Assembly: GCA_964385015.1 (NCBI GenBank)
Contig: CAYLLS010000001.1
Coordinates: forward strand, 248,001-312,000
From: CAYLLS01 sp964385015
GTDB taxonomy: Bacteria; Myxococcota; UBA727; JABDBI01
Length of the DNA: 64,000 bases
Direction: 5' to 3'
Shown piece by piece: positions 37,083 through 46,633 of the stretch. A program made the translations under genes and the position numbers. How positions within the stretch are numbered: the stretch's first letter is position 1; every line of letters starts with the position of its first letter. Under the pieces are notes generated by a model. That model saw nothing but the letters and a program-made list of their open reading frames with translations, was not told the origin of the DNA and did not search any database.

Positions 37083-37829
37083 ATGATTAAATTAAAAAAT
37101 CAACTATATACACAATATACAACATTACATGTCACTGGATTTCATACTATAAAAAGTATTTTAACATATACACCAAAAAGAGCTATTATTTTACAAATAC
37201 ATAAAAACAATAAAAGAAATAAAATTTTACAAACACTAGCATGTCGACAAAACATAAAAATCAATACTTATTTTAATAAAAATGATAATATGCACAATAA
37301 TGAAACTATTTTAATATGTAAACATTTCCAATATACTTCATTAAATGACATCTTAAAAACAAACATAAACTTAATTATTATTCTTGATAGAATACAAGAT
37401 CATAATAATATAGGGAAAATCGCTAGATTAATGTTAGCACTAGGCGCAGATTTAATGATTATTGGTTCATCTCATAGTGCTTCCATTACACCTATTATTG
37501 AAAAAATAGCAGTAGGTAGCTTATCGCAAATACCAGTAACTAAATCATATAATTTAATCAAAACTATTAAACAAATTAAACAAAATAATTTCCATATTAT
37601 AGGTGCAGATATTAATAGTTCTCAAAGTTGTTATGAATATAAATTTAAAAAACAAACGGCAATTATTATTGGAAACGAAGGGTATGGATTAAAAATTAAT
37701 ATAAAAAAACAATGCAATGCACTTATTAGAATTCCAATGCAATATAATATGACATTAAATGCATCAGATGCTACAGCAATATTCATATATGAATTTATTA
37801 AACAACATACATTAAATTACAAATTATAA
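37083..37829 (+). CDS. rlmB: SpoU-family rRNA 2'-O-methyltransferase, RlmB-like
   Basis: SAM-dependent 2'-O-ribose methyltransferase of the trefoil-knot class. The N-terminal substrate-binding part starts with YTTLHVTGFHTIKSIL. Knot motifs are ILDRIQDHNNIGKIARLMLALGAD split around the first strand, IIIGNEGYGL and MTLNASDATAIFIYE. RlmB methylates G2251 of 23S rRNA; the N-terminal domain and length (248) fit RlmB better than TrmH. Motif 1 has NNIGKIARLM where 'NVGAI.R.A' is usual, so the catalytic Asn and Arg positions are kept. Confidence 0.85.
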   Translation: MIKLKNQLYTQYTTLHVTGFHTIKSILTYTPKRAIILQIHKNNKRNKILQTLACRQNIKINTYFNKNDNMHNNETILICKHFQYTSLNDILKTNINLIIILDRIQDHNNIGKIARLMLALGADLMIIGSSHSASITPIIEKIAVGSLSQIPVTKSYNLIKTIKQIKQNNFHIIGADINSSQSCYEYKFKKQTAIIIGNEGYGLKINIKKQCNALIRIPMQYNMTLNASDATAIFIYEFIKQHTLNYKL

Positions 37830-37836
37830 TTTATTA

Positions 37837-38124
37837 TTATATCATATAACATAAAAATATAATAAATATTAAATTAAAAATTATAAAAGCTAATAAAAAA
37901 ATAAATCTATTATTACTTATTCTATATATCAATTCATTAGCTTTTATATATAATATAGGATCATTAATATATATTTTTTGAATAAACATTTTTAATTGAT
38001 AAAAAAAACCATATATAAATTTATCTTTTGCTTGTAAAAACAATATGAAATCAATATTTTGTTCTATTTTAATAATAATAGAATTGTGGATATTCACTAT
38101 TTTCATAATAATAACAAACTTCAA
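37837..38124 (-). CDS. Small tail-anchored membrane protein, unknown
   Basis: A 95-residue protein with a soluble N-terminal part (residues 1-70, basic and helical) and a single C-terminal membrane segment (FIFLLAFIIFNLIFIIFLCYM). I do not recognise the family. The ATG at 38106 gives an 89-residue version. It lies 14 bases after the E1 gene on the same strand and converges with rlmB, so it may be co-transcribed with the E1 gene. Hydrophobic spurious frames are common in such AT-rich DNA, but the position between two genes without overlap supports a real gene. Confidence 0.45.
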   Translation of the reverse strand: MKFVIIMKIVNIHNSIIIKIEQNIDFILFLQAKDKFIYGFFYQLKMFIQKIYINDPILYIKANELIYRISNNRFIFLLAFIIFNLIFIIFLCYMI

Positions 38125-38138
38125 TATGAATTATATAA

Positions 38139-40190
38139 TTAATATTCAATTAATTCATATATAGCCTTAATAATATCATCAACTTGTGGCAATACATCAT
38201 TTTCAAGAATACTATTATATGGAATATGCACATTTTTAGCACATAATCTTTTAACTGGACTATCTAAATATGTATAAAGTTTATATGATATGTTAGCAGC
38301 TAATTCAGCACCAAAACCCATAAAATCACAATCTTCATGAACAATTAATACTTTAGAAGTTTTTTTAATACTTGTTTTAATTATATTAAAATCATAAGGG
38401 ACAATAGTTCTTAAATCAATAACCTCTACATTAATATTATCTTTCATAACTTCACGTGCTGCTTCAATAGATTTTTGCACTAAAAAACCATACGTTATAA
38501 TCGTAATATCATTACCAATATGTTTAATAGATCCAATTCCTAATGGCAAAACCCAATCATTAACTGGCAAAATATTTTTAGCAAAACTTTGACGATATAA
38601 GGCTTTATGTTCTAAAAACAATACAGGATCATTTAAACGCATTGCAGCCTTTAATAAACCGTAAGCATCCAAAGCTGTAGAAGGATAAACAATTTTTAAT
38701 CCAGGTATATGTGCAAAAAAACTTTCAATATTTTGTGAATGACATAAACCACCATGAATATATCCACCAACAGGCACTCTAATTAATACAGGTGCAATAA
38801 AACTATTATTAGATCTATATCTAATAGTTGCTAATTCATTACGTATCTGCATCATAGCTGTCCAAATATAATCAGCGAATTGTATTTCTACAACTGGCTT
38901 ATAACCACGTATACTTAATCCAATGGCTACTCCAACTATACTAGATTCTGCTAATGGACTATTAAAACATCTGGTCTTCCCAAATTTTGTACTAATTCCT
39001 CTAGTGGCAGTAAATACACCTCCTTTTCCATCCTCTACATCTTCTCCAAAAATAATTAATTTATCATTTCTAGACATTTCCTCTTTTAATGCTTTATTAA
39101 TAGCATCCACCATCACCATAGAATTATCACTACTATTAATATTAGGATGTACAAAATTATGTTGCACATCATCTGAAACAATATAAGTTGTAGAATCTTT
39201 TTTATTAGGCATATTATATGTAATAGCTTCTTCATAAATATTATCTATATCATTTCTAATTTTTTTATGCATAATACTAATTTCATTTTTATTCATTATC
39301 TTAAAATCAATAATATTATTTTCCATAATATATAATGGATCTTTCTTTTGATCTTCTGCCAACTCAATACTAGTTCTGTATTTTCTTTGATCATCTGAAG
39401 AACTATGATCTAACAAACGCACTACATTTGCTTCTATTAAAGTAGGACCATTCCCATTCCTAGCTCTCAATATAGCATTTTGCATCACAATAAAACTATC
39501 TATAAAATTACAACCATTTACACAAACAGATTTTAATCCATCATAAGCATTTGCTAAATTGATTATTTTACCACCAGATCTCTGCATATTTATTGGGACA
39601 CTAATAGCATAATTATTATTTTGAATTAAAAATATAATAGGTGCCTTTGACAAAGATGCCCAATTTAAAGCTTCATGAAAATCACCTTGACTAGTTGCAC
39701 CATCACCTGAACAAACTATCGTAATTGGATAATGATTCTTATCTAATTTACTTCGCATATTCGCAAAAGCATTGCCTAATGCTTGCAAATATTGAGTTCC
39801 AGTAGAAGACGATGATGTAACAATATTATGCTTCACATGACCATAATGCATAGGCATTTGTCTTCCACCAGAACTAGGATCTTCTTTTTTAGCTAAAAAT
39901 AAAAGAAAAATTTCTAGCGGAGTTACCCCTAATCCTAAACATAATGCTTGATCTCTATAATAAGGGAATAACCAATCATATTGTTTTTCCATTGAATATG
40001 CAGCAGCTAATTGTATTGCTTCATGTCCGGAACATCCGATATGAAAGAAGCCCTTGCCTTGTTTAATTAATGATAACATCTTTTTATCTAAATATCTAGA
40101 AATCAATATTTGTTTATATACATTTAAAAAATCACTTTTTGTTAATCCATTTGGAATATTGACTATATTATCATTTTCCATATTTAACAT
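38139..40190 (-). CDS. Fused 2-oxoacid dehydrogenase E1 alpha/beta, branched-chain (2-oxoisovalerate) type
   Basis: Thiamine-diphosphate E1 enzyme in one 683-residue chain. The alpha half (to ~330) shows GKGFFHIGCSGHEA, SGGRQMPMHYGHVKHNIVTSS, the ThDP site GDGATSQGDFHEALNW and LLDHSSSDDQRKYR. The beta half shows GEDVEDGKGGVF, SPLAESSIVGVAIG, EIQFADYI, GGLCHSQNIESFFAHIPG and LEHKALYR. The GRQMPxHYG, HSxSDD, EIQFADYI and HSQ...FFAH motifs are those of branched-chain 2-oxoacid dehydrogenase; pyruvate dehydrogenase E1-alpha has GGSMH and GHSMSDP instead. Fused E1 chains are known in Bacteroidota and Acidobacteriota. E2 and E3 are not in the window. Some use of pyruvate cannot be excluded. Confidence 0.88.
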   Translation of the reverse strand: MLNMENDNIVNIPNGLTKSDFLNVYKQILISRYLDKKMLSLIKQGKGFFHIGCSGHEAIQLAAAYSMEKQYDWLFPYYRDQALCLGLGVTPLEIFLLFLAKKEDPSSGGRQMPMHYGHVKHNIVTSSSSTGTQYLQALGNAFANMRSKLDKNHYPITIVCSGDGATSQGDFHEALNWASLSKAPIIFLIQNNNYAISVPINMQRSGGKIINLANAYDGLKSVCVNGCNFIDSFIVMQNAILRARNGNGPTLIEANVVRLLDHSSSDDQRKYRTSIELAEDQKKDPLYIMENNIIDFKIMNKNEISIMHKKIRNDIDNIYEEAITYNMPNKKDSTTYIVSDDVQHNFVHPNINSSDNSMVMVDAINKALKEEMSRNDKLIIFGEDVEDGKGGVFTATRGISTKFGKTRCFNSPLAESSIVGVAIGLSIRGYKPVVEIQFADYIWTAMMQIRNELATIRYRSNNSFIAPVLIRVPVGGYIHGGLCHSQNIESFFAHIPGLKIVYPSTALDAYGLLKAAMRLNDPVLFLEHKALYRQSFAKNILPVNDWVLPLGIGSIKHIGNDITIITYGFLVQKSIEAAREVMKDNINVEVIDLRTIVPYDFNIIKTSIKKTSKVLIVHEDCDFMGFGAELAANISYKLYTYLDSPVKRLCAKNVHIPYNSILENDVLPQVDDIIKAIYELIEY

Positions 40191-40281
40191 AACTCACAAT
40201 ATCCTACATTTACAATGAAAACATTACACATAATGCACATTGTAACATAAACAATAAAAAAATATAACTTATAATCATTAT

Positions 40282-40839
40282 TTATACAGTCATAATCTCT
40301 TTTTTTTTATCATTTAATAATTTATCAACATTTATAATATAATCATCTGTAAATTTCTGAATTTTTTTTAATCCACGTTTTTCTACATCTAAAGAAAAAC
40401 TATGTTCTTTAATTAAAATTTTATATTTCTCATTACTTTTCCTACGAACATTTCTAATCATTATTTTAATATTTTCACTTTTAGTTTTAATTTGTTTTAC
40501 ATATTTTTTACGTTGTTCTTCATTCATGTTCGGAATAGATATCCATAATCCATCATTATTAATAGTTAATAATAAATCCATATTAGCCATAATAATAGAT
40601 TTTTCTATAAATGGAATCATAATTAAATCCCATGGTTTTACTAATAAAGTTGTGAAATTAATATTTTTAATAAATGCAATATGCTTTAATATCATAATAT
40701 TATTATTATAAGTAATTTTTAAATCTTCTATTAAAGAAGCATTCAACTTACCAGCTCTAATTTTCATTAAATATTGTTTATAACTCTTTACAATGCTATT
40801 CATATCTTTTTTAATATTTATATAAAAATCATCTAACAT
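40282..40839 (-). CDS. frr: Ribosome recycling factor
   Basis: Splits post-termination ribosomes together with EF-G. The 185 residues show MKIRAGKLNASLIEDLKITY (family 'lRtGRAspalLd.i.V.YYG'), KPWDLIMIPFIEKSI, LTINNDGLWISIPNMNEEQRKKYVKQ and the three-helix-bundle end with LDVEKRGLKKIQKFTDDYI. AAGGAT lies about ten bases before the ATG. It follows pyrH by 17 bases, the classic pyrH-frr pair; rpsB and tsf, often upstream, are absent here. Confidence 0.95.
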   Translation of the reverse strand: MLDDFYINIKKDMNSIVKSYKQYLMKIRAGKLNASLIEDLKITYNNNIMILKHIAFIKNINFTTLLVKPWDLIMIPFIEKSIIMANMDLLLTINNDGLWISIPNMNEEQRKKYVKQIKTKSENIKIMIRNVRRKSNEKYKILIKEHSFSLDVEKRGLKKIQKFTDDYIINVDKLLNDKKKEIMTV

Positions 40840-40856
40840 ATCACTATTATCCTTTT

Positions 40857-41567
40857 TTATTGTTTATTATATATTTTTGTTCCAATTTTTTCCCCATTTA
40901 AAATTTTCATAATATTATTTTTTTTCATATTTATAACATAAATTGTAATATTATGTTCCATACAAATAGATATTGCAGTTGAATCCATAATTTTTAATTT
41001 CTTTGATAAAACGTCTAAATAACTTAATTCATTATACATGATAGCACGATTATTTAATAATGGATCTTTATTAAAAACACCATCAACTTTTGTCATTTTA
41101 AACAAAATATTAGCTGAAATATCTCTTGCTCTTAATCCTGCAGCAGTATCCGTAGTACAATATGGACTACCTGTGCCTCCAGCAAAAATAACTATATTGC
41201 CGTCTTCTAAATATTTAATCGCATTACTGACAACATACGTTTCCAATATATTAGGCATATAAATAGTAGATTGAACAAAACTTATTATATTTGCTTTCAA
41301 TAAAAATTCTTGTAATATTAATGCATTAATTACAGTTGCCATCATTCCTATTTTATCAGATACTAATCTATTCATACCAAGTTTATTACCATATGAACCC
41401 CTAAAAATATTTCCACCTCCTATAACTATAGCAATTTGTATTCGTTTTTTATGCAACTGAATAATTTCTAATATAACAGATGATAAAACAAAATCATTAT
41501 AATTACTCTTATGAATATTACAGAATATTTCACCAGAAAGTTTTAATAATATACGTTTTACATGCAT
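40857..41567 (-). CDS. pyrH: UMP kinase
   Basis: Phosphorylates UMP to UDP. The 236-residue amino-acid-kinase fold has RILLKLSGEIFC at the start, VIGGGNIFRGSYG, FAGGTGSPYCTTDTAAGLRA and MDSTAISICMEHNI near the end, all diagnostic of PyrH. Paired with frr downstream. With ndk, tdk and the damaged gmk it forms the nucleotide-kinase set visible in the window. Confidence 0.96.
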   Translation of the reverse strand: MHVKRILLKLSGEIFCNIHKSNYNDFVLSSVILEIIQLHKKRIQIAIVIGGGNIFRGSYGNKLGMNRLVSDKIGMMATVINALILQEFLLKANIISFVQSTIYMPNILETYVVSNAIKYLEDGNIVIFAGGTGSPYCTTDTAAGLRARDISANILFKMTKVDGVFNKDPLLNNRAIMYNELSYLDVLSKKLKIMDSTAISICMEHNITIYVINMKKNNIMKILNGEKIGTKIYNKQ

Positions 41568-41610
41568 TATAAATTACTATCCATTAACATAAAAATATTT
41601 TTCATCATTA

Positions 41611-41982
41611 TTAATGTAATAAACTATTGATATTAACATAATATTTCATAACATCTACATATACAAAAAAAAGTTCTGGAATATATTTTAATTTTAATTT
41701 AATTGATATTTGTTTTTTAAAATAAAAAATTTGCGATATTAAACTTTTATGTATATAGATATAATTTTCATTAGTATTATAAATACTATAAAAAATTTTC
41801 ACACATTTTAAATCTTTAGTTAATTTAATATCTACAATTGTAATAATTGTAAATGCAAAAAATCTGATATTTATTATTTCATTTGATATGATTTTTTTAA
41901 TTTCTTTAATAAGTTGTTTTTCTCTAAATGAATTCATATTTTTACTTTTCATATCATTATTCTTATTAAGTTGTATCAACAT
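41611..41982 (-). CDS. rbfA: Ribosome-binding factor A
   Basis: Late 30S maturation factor with a KH-type fold. After FREKQLIKEIKKIISNEI come ITIVDIKLTKDLKCVKIFYSI ('vt.V.vs.DL..AkVyvs') and the C-terminal QISIKLKLKYIPELFFVYVD, the typical 'lr.rl.lr..PeL.F..D'. The sequence is divergent but the order is right. The listed ATG overlaps infB by 17 bases; an ATG at 41952 would give a 113-residue protein and avoid the overlap. It follows infB as in many bacteria. Confidence 0.85.
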   Translation of the reverse strand: MLIQLNKNNDMKSKNMNSFREKQLIKEIKKIISNEIINIRFFAFTIITIVDIKLTKDLKCVKIFYSIYNTNENYIYIHKSLISQIFYFKKQISIKLKLKYIPELFFVYVDVMKYYVNINSLLH

Positions 41983-44458
41983 TTGATGTAACTTTGTCTT
42001 CTAACTCAAAACATTCTAATATATCACCTTTACTAATATCATTAAAATTTTTTAAACCAATGCCACATTCATATCCTGACAATACTTCCTTCACATTATC
42101 TTTAAAACGTTTTAAACTAGAAATATATCCAGTATGAATCTTCTTCCCATTACGCATAACTCTAATTTTAGCAGATCTATTAATGATACCATTTAATACG
42201 TATGATCCAGCTACTTTTTCCTTATTAATGATAATAACCATTCTAATTTCTGCTTTGCCTAAATATTTTTCTTTAATGTTTGGTTTTAATAATCCAAGCA
42301 TAGCTTTTTTTATATCTGTTAATGCTTCATAAATAATCTTATAATTTCTAATTTCAACTTTTCCATTTATAGCTAAATTATTAGCTTTAGCATCTGGCTT
42401 AACATTAAAACCAATAATAATAGCTTTAGAAGCTATTGCTAAATTAACATCATTTTCAGTAATAGTGCCAACTGCTATATGAATTATATTAATACAAATT
42501 AATTCAGTTGATAATGCTGGCAACGTAGAAGAGAAGGCTTCAATAGAACCAAATACATCTGCTTTAATAATTAATTTTAATTCTATTTTGTCTTTTCTAC
42601 TTGACTTATCTAAAAAATTAGTCATAGACATTTTTACTATCTTAGATAATTCTAATTCTCTTTTCTTCCTACTTCTATGCAAAACTATAATTCTTGCATC
42701 TTTTTCACTTTTTACCACATTAAATGTATCACCAGCATCAGGGATTCCAGATAATCCTAATACCTGAACAGGCATAGAAGGTCCAGCTGTTTTTATTTGT
42801 TTAAAATTAGAATCATATATTGCTCTAATACGTCCACTATATTGACCTGCAATTAAATGTTCTCCTAATTTTAATGTTCCAGATTTTACTAATAAAGTAG
42901 CCACCGGTCCTCTTCCTCTATCTAATCTGGCCTCTATAACAAATCCTTCTGGCATACTAGATGGATTAGCTTTTAATTCCCGTATTTCAGCAAGAACAGC
43001 TATGCCTTCTACAAATTCTTTAATACCAATTTTATTCAATGCAGATACTTTAAAAATTTGAACATCTCCTCCTAAATCTTCTGATATTACATTATGAGAA
43101 GTGAGTTGTTTTAATATAACATTAATATTAATATTAGGTAAATCTATTTTATTAATAGCAACAACAATTGGTACATTAGCAGCTTGTGCATGATTTATTG
43201 CTTCAATGGTTTGAGGTTTAACACCATCATTAGCAGCTATTACTAAGACTACAATATCTGTAATTTTTGCACCCCTAGATCGCATTAAAGTAAATGCAGC
43301 ATGTCCTGGAGTATCTAAAAAAGTAACATTACCATGCTTTGTCTTTACAGAATAAGCTCCAATATGTTGAGTTATGCCACCAATTTCTTTAGATACAATA
43401 TTTGTACTTCTAATAACATCCAAAATACTAGTTTTACCATGGTCTACATGTCCCATAACAGTTACAATAGGCGCTCTTGCAATTAAATTTTTATCATCAT
43501 CATTTTTACTATGAAAAAAATTCTTTTCTATAAAATTTGTATCTTTAATTTCATAATTAAATTCCGCAGCAAGAATAGAAGCTGTATCAATATCTATTAA
43601 TTGATTTATGGTCACCATCATACCCATATTCATTAATTTTACAACTAATTCACTAGCTTTAATAGACATTTTTCGAGCTAAATCACTTACAGTCACAGGA
43701 CCCATAAGTTCAATAATTCTTTTATGAGCTGATGTCTTTGCTACAACAAAATCATTTAATTTATCTTTTTTTTTAGAATATTTATTAGTATTAGATAACC
43801 ATAATTCATATTCTCCATCTTCTTTATTTTTCTTTTTCTTATAATCAAAGAATGATTGCTTTTTAAATGATTTCCATGACGTCTTATTCTCAGATGATGC
43901 ATTGATACTTTTAACATGTTTTTGCAATGTAGATTCATGTGAAGAAATATTCTTATTTATAATGTTATATTTTTTGATATTATTATTAAAAACTCTACCT
44001 TCTCTTGCCAAACGAGCTTTTATATCCTTAGCATCTATCATTCTAACAACATTATTCTTTTTTACATAATCAATCTTATCATTTAACGATGATATTTTTT
44101 TTTGCTCAACATTTGTAAAACTTTTATTTTTATTAATATTATTATTAATCTTTAAAGTTTGTGTTGTTTTCTTAGATGTATCACAATGATTAATACTATC
44201 TTTAGCATCAGCAACATTATTTGTATTTGATATTGTCACATTGCTATCTTTTTTTCTTTTACGTAAAATAGTCTTAGGCAATATATTTTTATCTGATTTA
44301 TTATTATTTACGAACCCTAACAACTTTAAAGATTCTATTTCATCAACACTATTGGAATGAGTACGTACAGCTATGCCTTTAGCATTTAATTCAGCAATAA
44401 GATCTTTATTTTCTAAATTTAATTTCTTAGCTAATTCATAAATTCGCACTTTCCCCAT
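41966..44458 (-). CDS. infB: Translation initiation factor IF-2
   Basis: GTPase that brings initiator tRNA to the 30S subunit. The N-terminal IF2N module reads KVRIYELAKKLNLENKDLI followed by THSNSVDE. A charged linker (residues ~55-250), a second IF2N module (VTVSDLARKMSIKASELVVKLM) and the GTPase domain with GHVDHGKTSILD, LDTPGHAAF and NKIDLP come next, then the C2 tRNA-binding part. At 830 residues it is not strongly shortened. This N-terminal type is one I know from Acidobacteriota, Deltaproteobacteria and Actinobacteria, not Gamma- or Betaproteobacteria. AAGGGGG lies 11 bases upstream of the ATG. Confidence 0.97.
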   Translation of the reverse strand: MGKVRIYELAKKLNLENKDLIAELNAKGIAVRTHSNSVDEIESLKLLGFVNNNKSDKNILPKTILRKRKKDSNVTISNTNNVADAKDSINHCDTSKKTTQTLKINNNINKNKSFTNVEQKKISSLNDKIDYVKKNNVVRMIDAKDIKARLAREGRVFNNNIKKYNIINKNISSHESTLQKHVKSINASSENKTSWKSFKKQSFFDYKKKKNKEDGEYELWLSNTNKYSKKKDKLNDFVVAKTSAHKRIIELMGPVTVSDLARKMSIKASELVVKLMNMGMMVTINQLIDIDTASILAAEFNYEIKDTNFIEKNFFHSKNDDDKNLIARAPIVTVMGHVDHGKTSILDVIRSTNIVSKEIGGITQHIGAYSVKTKHGNVTFLDTPGHAAFTLMRSRGAKITDIVVLVIAANDGVKPQTIEAINHAQAANVPIVVAINKIDLPNININVILKQLTSHNVISEDLGGDVQIFKVSALNKIGIKEFVEGIAVLAEIRELKANPSSMPEGFVIEARLDRGRGPVATLLVKSGTLKLGEHLIAGQYSGRIRAIYDSNFKQIKTAGPSMPVQVLGLSGIPDAGDTFNVVKSEKDARIIVLHRSRKKRELELSKIVKMSMTNFLDKSSRKDKIELKLIIKADVFGSIEAFSSTLPALSTELICINIIHIAVGTITENDVNLAIASKAIIIGFNVKPDAKANNLAINGKVEIRNYKIIYEALTDIKKAMLGLLKPNIKEKYLGKAEIRMVIIINKEKVAGSYVLNGIINRSAKIRVMRNGKKIHTGYISSLKRFKDNVKEVLSGYECGIGLKNFNDISKGDILECFELEDKVTSNVDTT

Positions 44459-44581
44459 TTGAATATATACCCCCTTATATTAAAACAAATATATATAATC
44501 TATATATTAATTTAAAACTATAAATATATCAATATATATAATATATTGACATTAACTTTAATACAACCTCTAATATGCATA

Positions 44582-46123
44582 TTAATGATAATTAATTTGA
44601 CTTAACAACATATTTTTTAATTTTTGCAATGTCTCTAAAGATATATTAGTTTTAGAATTACAATATAGATTATTTATATCAAAATAAATATCTATTAATG
44701 TATCATATCCAAAATCCAAAATATATTTTTTTTCTATATCATTTAAAAAATTAACATTTTTAATATATAAATTAGCATCTATACTTATATTGTTTATTAA
44801 ATTATCAATTAAGAAAAGAATCTTTGCCTCACGTCTATATATTGCCTTTGTTTTACTCAACTCAATCTCATTATCAATAACAACTTTTTTAGCATGTTTA
44901 ATAATTAACTCAGCTTTATCAACATTTAATCCTGGTAAAGAAGCAATATATGGAATACTTAAGACACTTAACGCTTCAACAGTTTTTAATCCATGATTAT
45001 ATAATGTTTGTATGTCAACATCACTTAAATACTTGATTTTCTTAAATCTAGAAAAAATTATATCACGTTCCTGCAATATCTTTGTTTCAGCATGAATATT
45101 AATATTCCAACCAGTTAAATCTGTTGCTAATTGCACATTTTGTCCTCTTTTACCAATGGCTAATGAAATTTGTTCATCAGGGACAACTAAATCCATTTTA
45201 CGCTCATCTTCATTTAATAAAACTTGATTAATTTCAGCTGGTAACAAAGCATTACAAACAAATACAGTAGGATCACTATTAAAAGCAATAATATCTATTT
45301 TTTCTCCCTTTAATTCTTGAATCACAGCTTGTACTCTAGAACCTTTAATACCAACACAAGTACCAACTGGATCTACATCATTATCAATAGAACGTACTGC
45401 AATTTTACTTCTAAACCCAGGTTGTCTTGCAACATTCTCAATAATTACTATGCCATCATTAATTTCTGGAACTTCTTGAGCAAATAATTTATATATAAAA
45501 TTACAGTGCACTCTTGATAACACAATTTGTTCTCCTTTAGATACTTCAAATACATCTAGTACATATGCAGTAACCATATCACCTATTCTAATATTTTCCT
45601 TTATGATCTGTTCTTTAATGGGCAAAACTCCCTCTGCTCTTCCTAAATCAACAATAATATTGCCTTTTTCTAATCTTCTAGCTACTCCAGTAATTAATTC
45701 ATGTTTTCTATCTTTATACTCATTAAATATAATGAAACGCTCTGCTTCATACATGCGTTGCAAAATTACCTGTTTAGCATTTTGAGCAGCAATACGACCA
45801 AAATTATCTAAACTTAATTTAATTCCCAAATCTTCACCTACAGCATTATCATTTAATCCTGGATCCATTCTCTTAGCTTCATTAAACGATATTTGAGTAA
45901 TATTATTAGAAACATCTTTTACTATTTGTCGAAATTGGAATACTTCAATTTCGCCAATATTTTTATTATATCTAACTTCTAAATCAGCATCTAATCCATA
46001 TTGTTTTTTTGCGACAGCAAGCATAGCTGCTTCTATAGCAGATATTAAAACTTCCTTATTAATGTTTTTCTCTTTACCAACTCTATCAACTATGGCATTT
46101 AAATTTATATCTTTTATAATCAC
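44582..46123 (-). CDS. nusA: Transcription termination/antitermination factor NusA
   Basis: Modulates pausing, termination and antitermination. It has an N-terminal polymerase-binding domain (LISAIEAAMLAVAKKQYG), an S1 domain (NIIVDLGRAEGVLPIKEQI) and two KH domains (VGTCVGIKGSRVQAVIQELKGE, LAIGKRGQNVQLATDLTGW). The C-terminal extension contains a helix-hairpin-helix-like part (LYNHGLKTVEALSVL, PGLNVDKAELIIKHA). The GTG start at 46123 has AGGAAT eight bases upstream. Length (513) resembles proteobacterial and acidobacterial NusA more than the roughly 410 residues of Bacteroidota. rimP, usually just upstream, is missing. Confidence 0.96.
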   Translation of the reverse strand: MIIKDINLNAIVDRVGKEKNINKEVLISAIEAAMLAVAKKQYGLDADLEVRYNKNIGEIEVFQFRQIVKDVSNNITQISFNEAKRMDPGLNDNAVGEDLGIKLSLDNFGRIAAQNAKQVILQRMYEAERFIIFNEYKDRKHELITGVARRLEKGNIIVDLGRAEGVLPIKEQIIKENIRIGDMVTAYVLDVFEVSKGEQIVLSRVHCNFIYKLFAQEVPEINDGIVIIENVARQPGFRSKIAVRSIDNDVDPVGTCVGIKGSRVQAVIQELKGEKIDIIAFNSDPTVFVCNALLPAEINQVLLNEDERKMDLVVPDEQISLAIGKRGQNVQLATDLTGWNINIHAETKILQERDIIFSRFKKIKYLSDVDIQTLYNHGLKTVEALSVLSIPYIASLPGLNVDKAELIIKHAKKVVIDNEIELSKTKAIYRREAKILFLIDNLINNISIDANLYIKNVNFLNDIEKKYILDFGYDTLIDIYFDINNLYCNSKTNISLETLQKLKNMLLSQINYH

Positions 46124-46259
46124 TATTTTATTCCTATTTCATTTAAAACTATAAATGATTAAACACTAATATTCAATAATAAAAACTTAAATTATTATAT
46201 TACATTTAATGTTAACTCATTATTTTTAATATTTTCTACATAATTTAATATAATATTAC

Positions 46260-46487
46260 TTATATAGTTAAGAATTTTTTCATTTCTTTTCTTAATAACA
46301 TACGGTGATTATGATTATTTAAATCTAATCTGTATTCATTAATAATTTTCATTTGAAGCATTAACCATTCATTCCATACTTCTTTACTAATATTCAAAAA
46401 AATATTATTCCCTACACTACCTGGAAACGGTTGTTGATCTAATCCCTCTTTATTCTTTTTTAATTTAATACATTTTATAATTCTCAT
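46260..46487 (-). CDS. yggX: YggX-like Fe(II)-trafficking / oxidative damage protection protein
   Basis: A 75-residue protein matching the YggX layout along its length: IKCIKLKKNKEGLDQQPFPG, then VGNNIFLNISKEVWNEWLMLQ, then KIINEYRLDLNNHNHRMLLRK and a final MKKF. The conserved cysteine near the N-terminus (C6) is present. YggX is linked to protection of iron-sulfur enzymes from oxidation. I associate the family mainly with Beta- and Gammaproteobacteria. It fits a respiring cell with many Fe-S proteins (LipA, ActB). It stands alone between nusA and rnpB. Confidence 0.88.
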   Translation of the reverse strand: MRIIKCIKLKKNKEGLDQQPFPGSVGNNIFLNISKEVWNEWLMLQMKIINEYRLDLNNHNHRMLLRKEMKKFLTI

Positions 46488-46580
46488 AATATTTTCACTG
46501 ATAAAATTATGTTAAATAATAATACTAACATCAATAAATGTTGAATATATAAATTTATTGACATAAATTACACTAATTAT

Positions 46581-46632
46581 ATAAAGATGTCTTCTAATAT
46601 TTAACAATAAAATAAAAGAAGATAAATCTTTA
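46581..46632 (-). terminator. Stem-loop downstream of rnpB
   Basis: Arms ATAAAGATTTATCTTCT and AGAAGACATCTTTAT pair over about 14 bases with a small internal mismatch. They start directly after the mature 3' end of the RNase P RNA on the minus strand. Likely terminator or 3' processing structure. Confidence 0.5.
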
Positions 46633-46633
46633 T

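Noticed and set aside
38139..40190. Calling the fused E1 a pyruvate dehydrogenase
   Set aside because: Alpha- and beta-half motifs match branched-chain 2-oxoacid dehydrogenase; PDH-specific motifs are missing.
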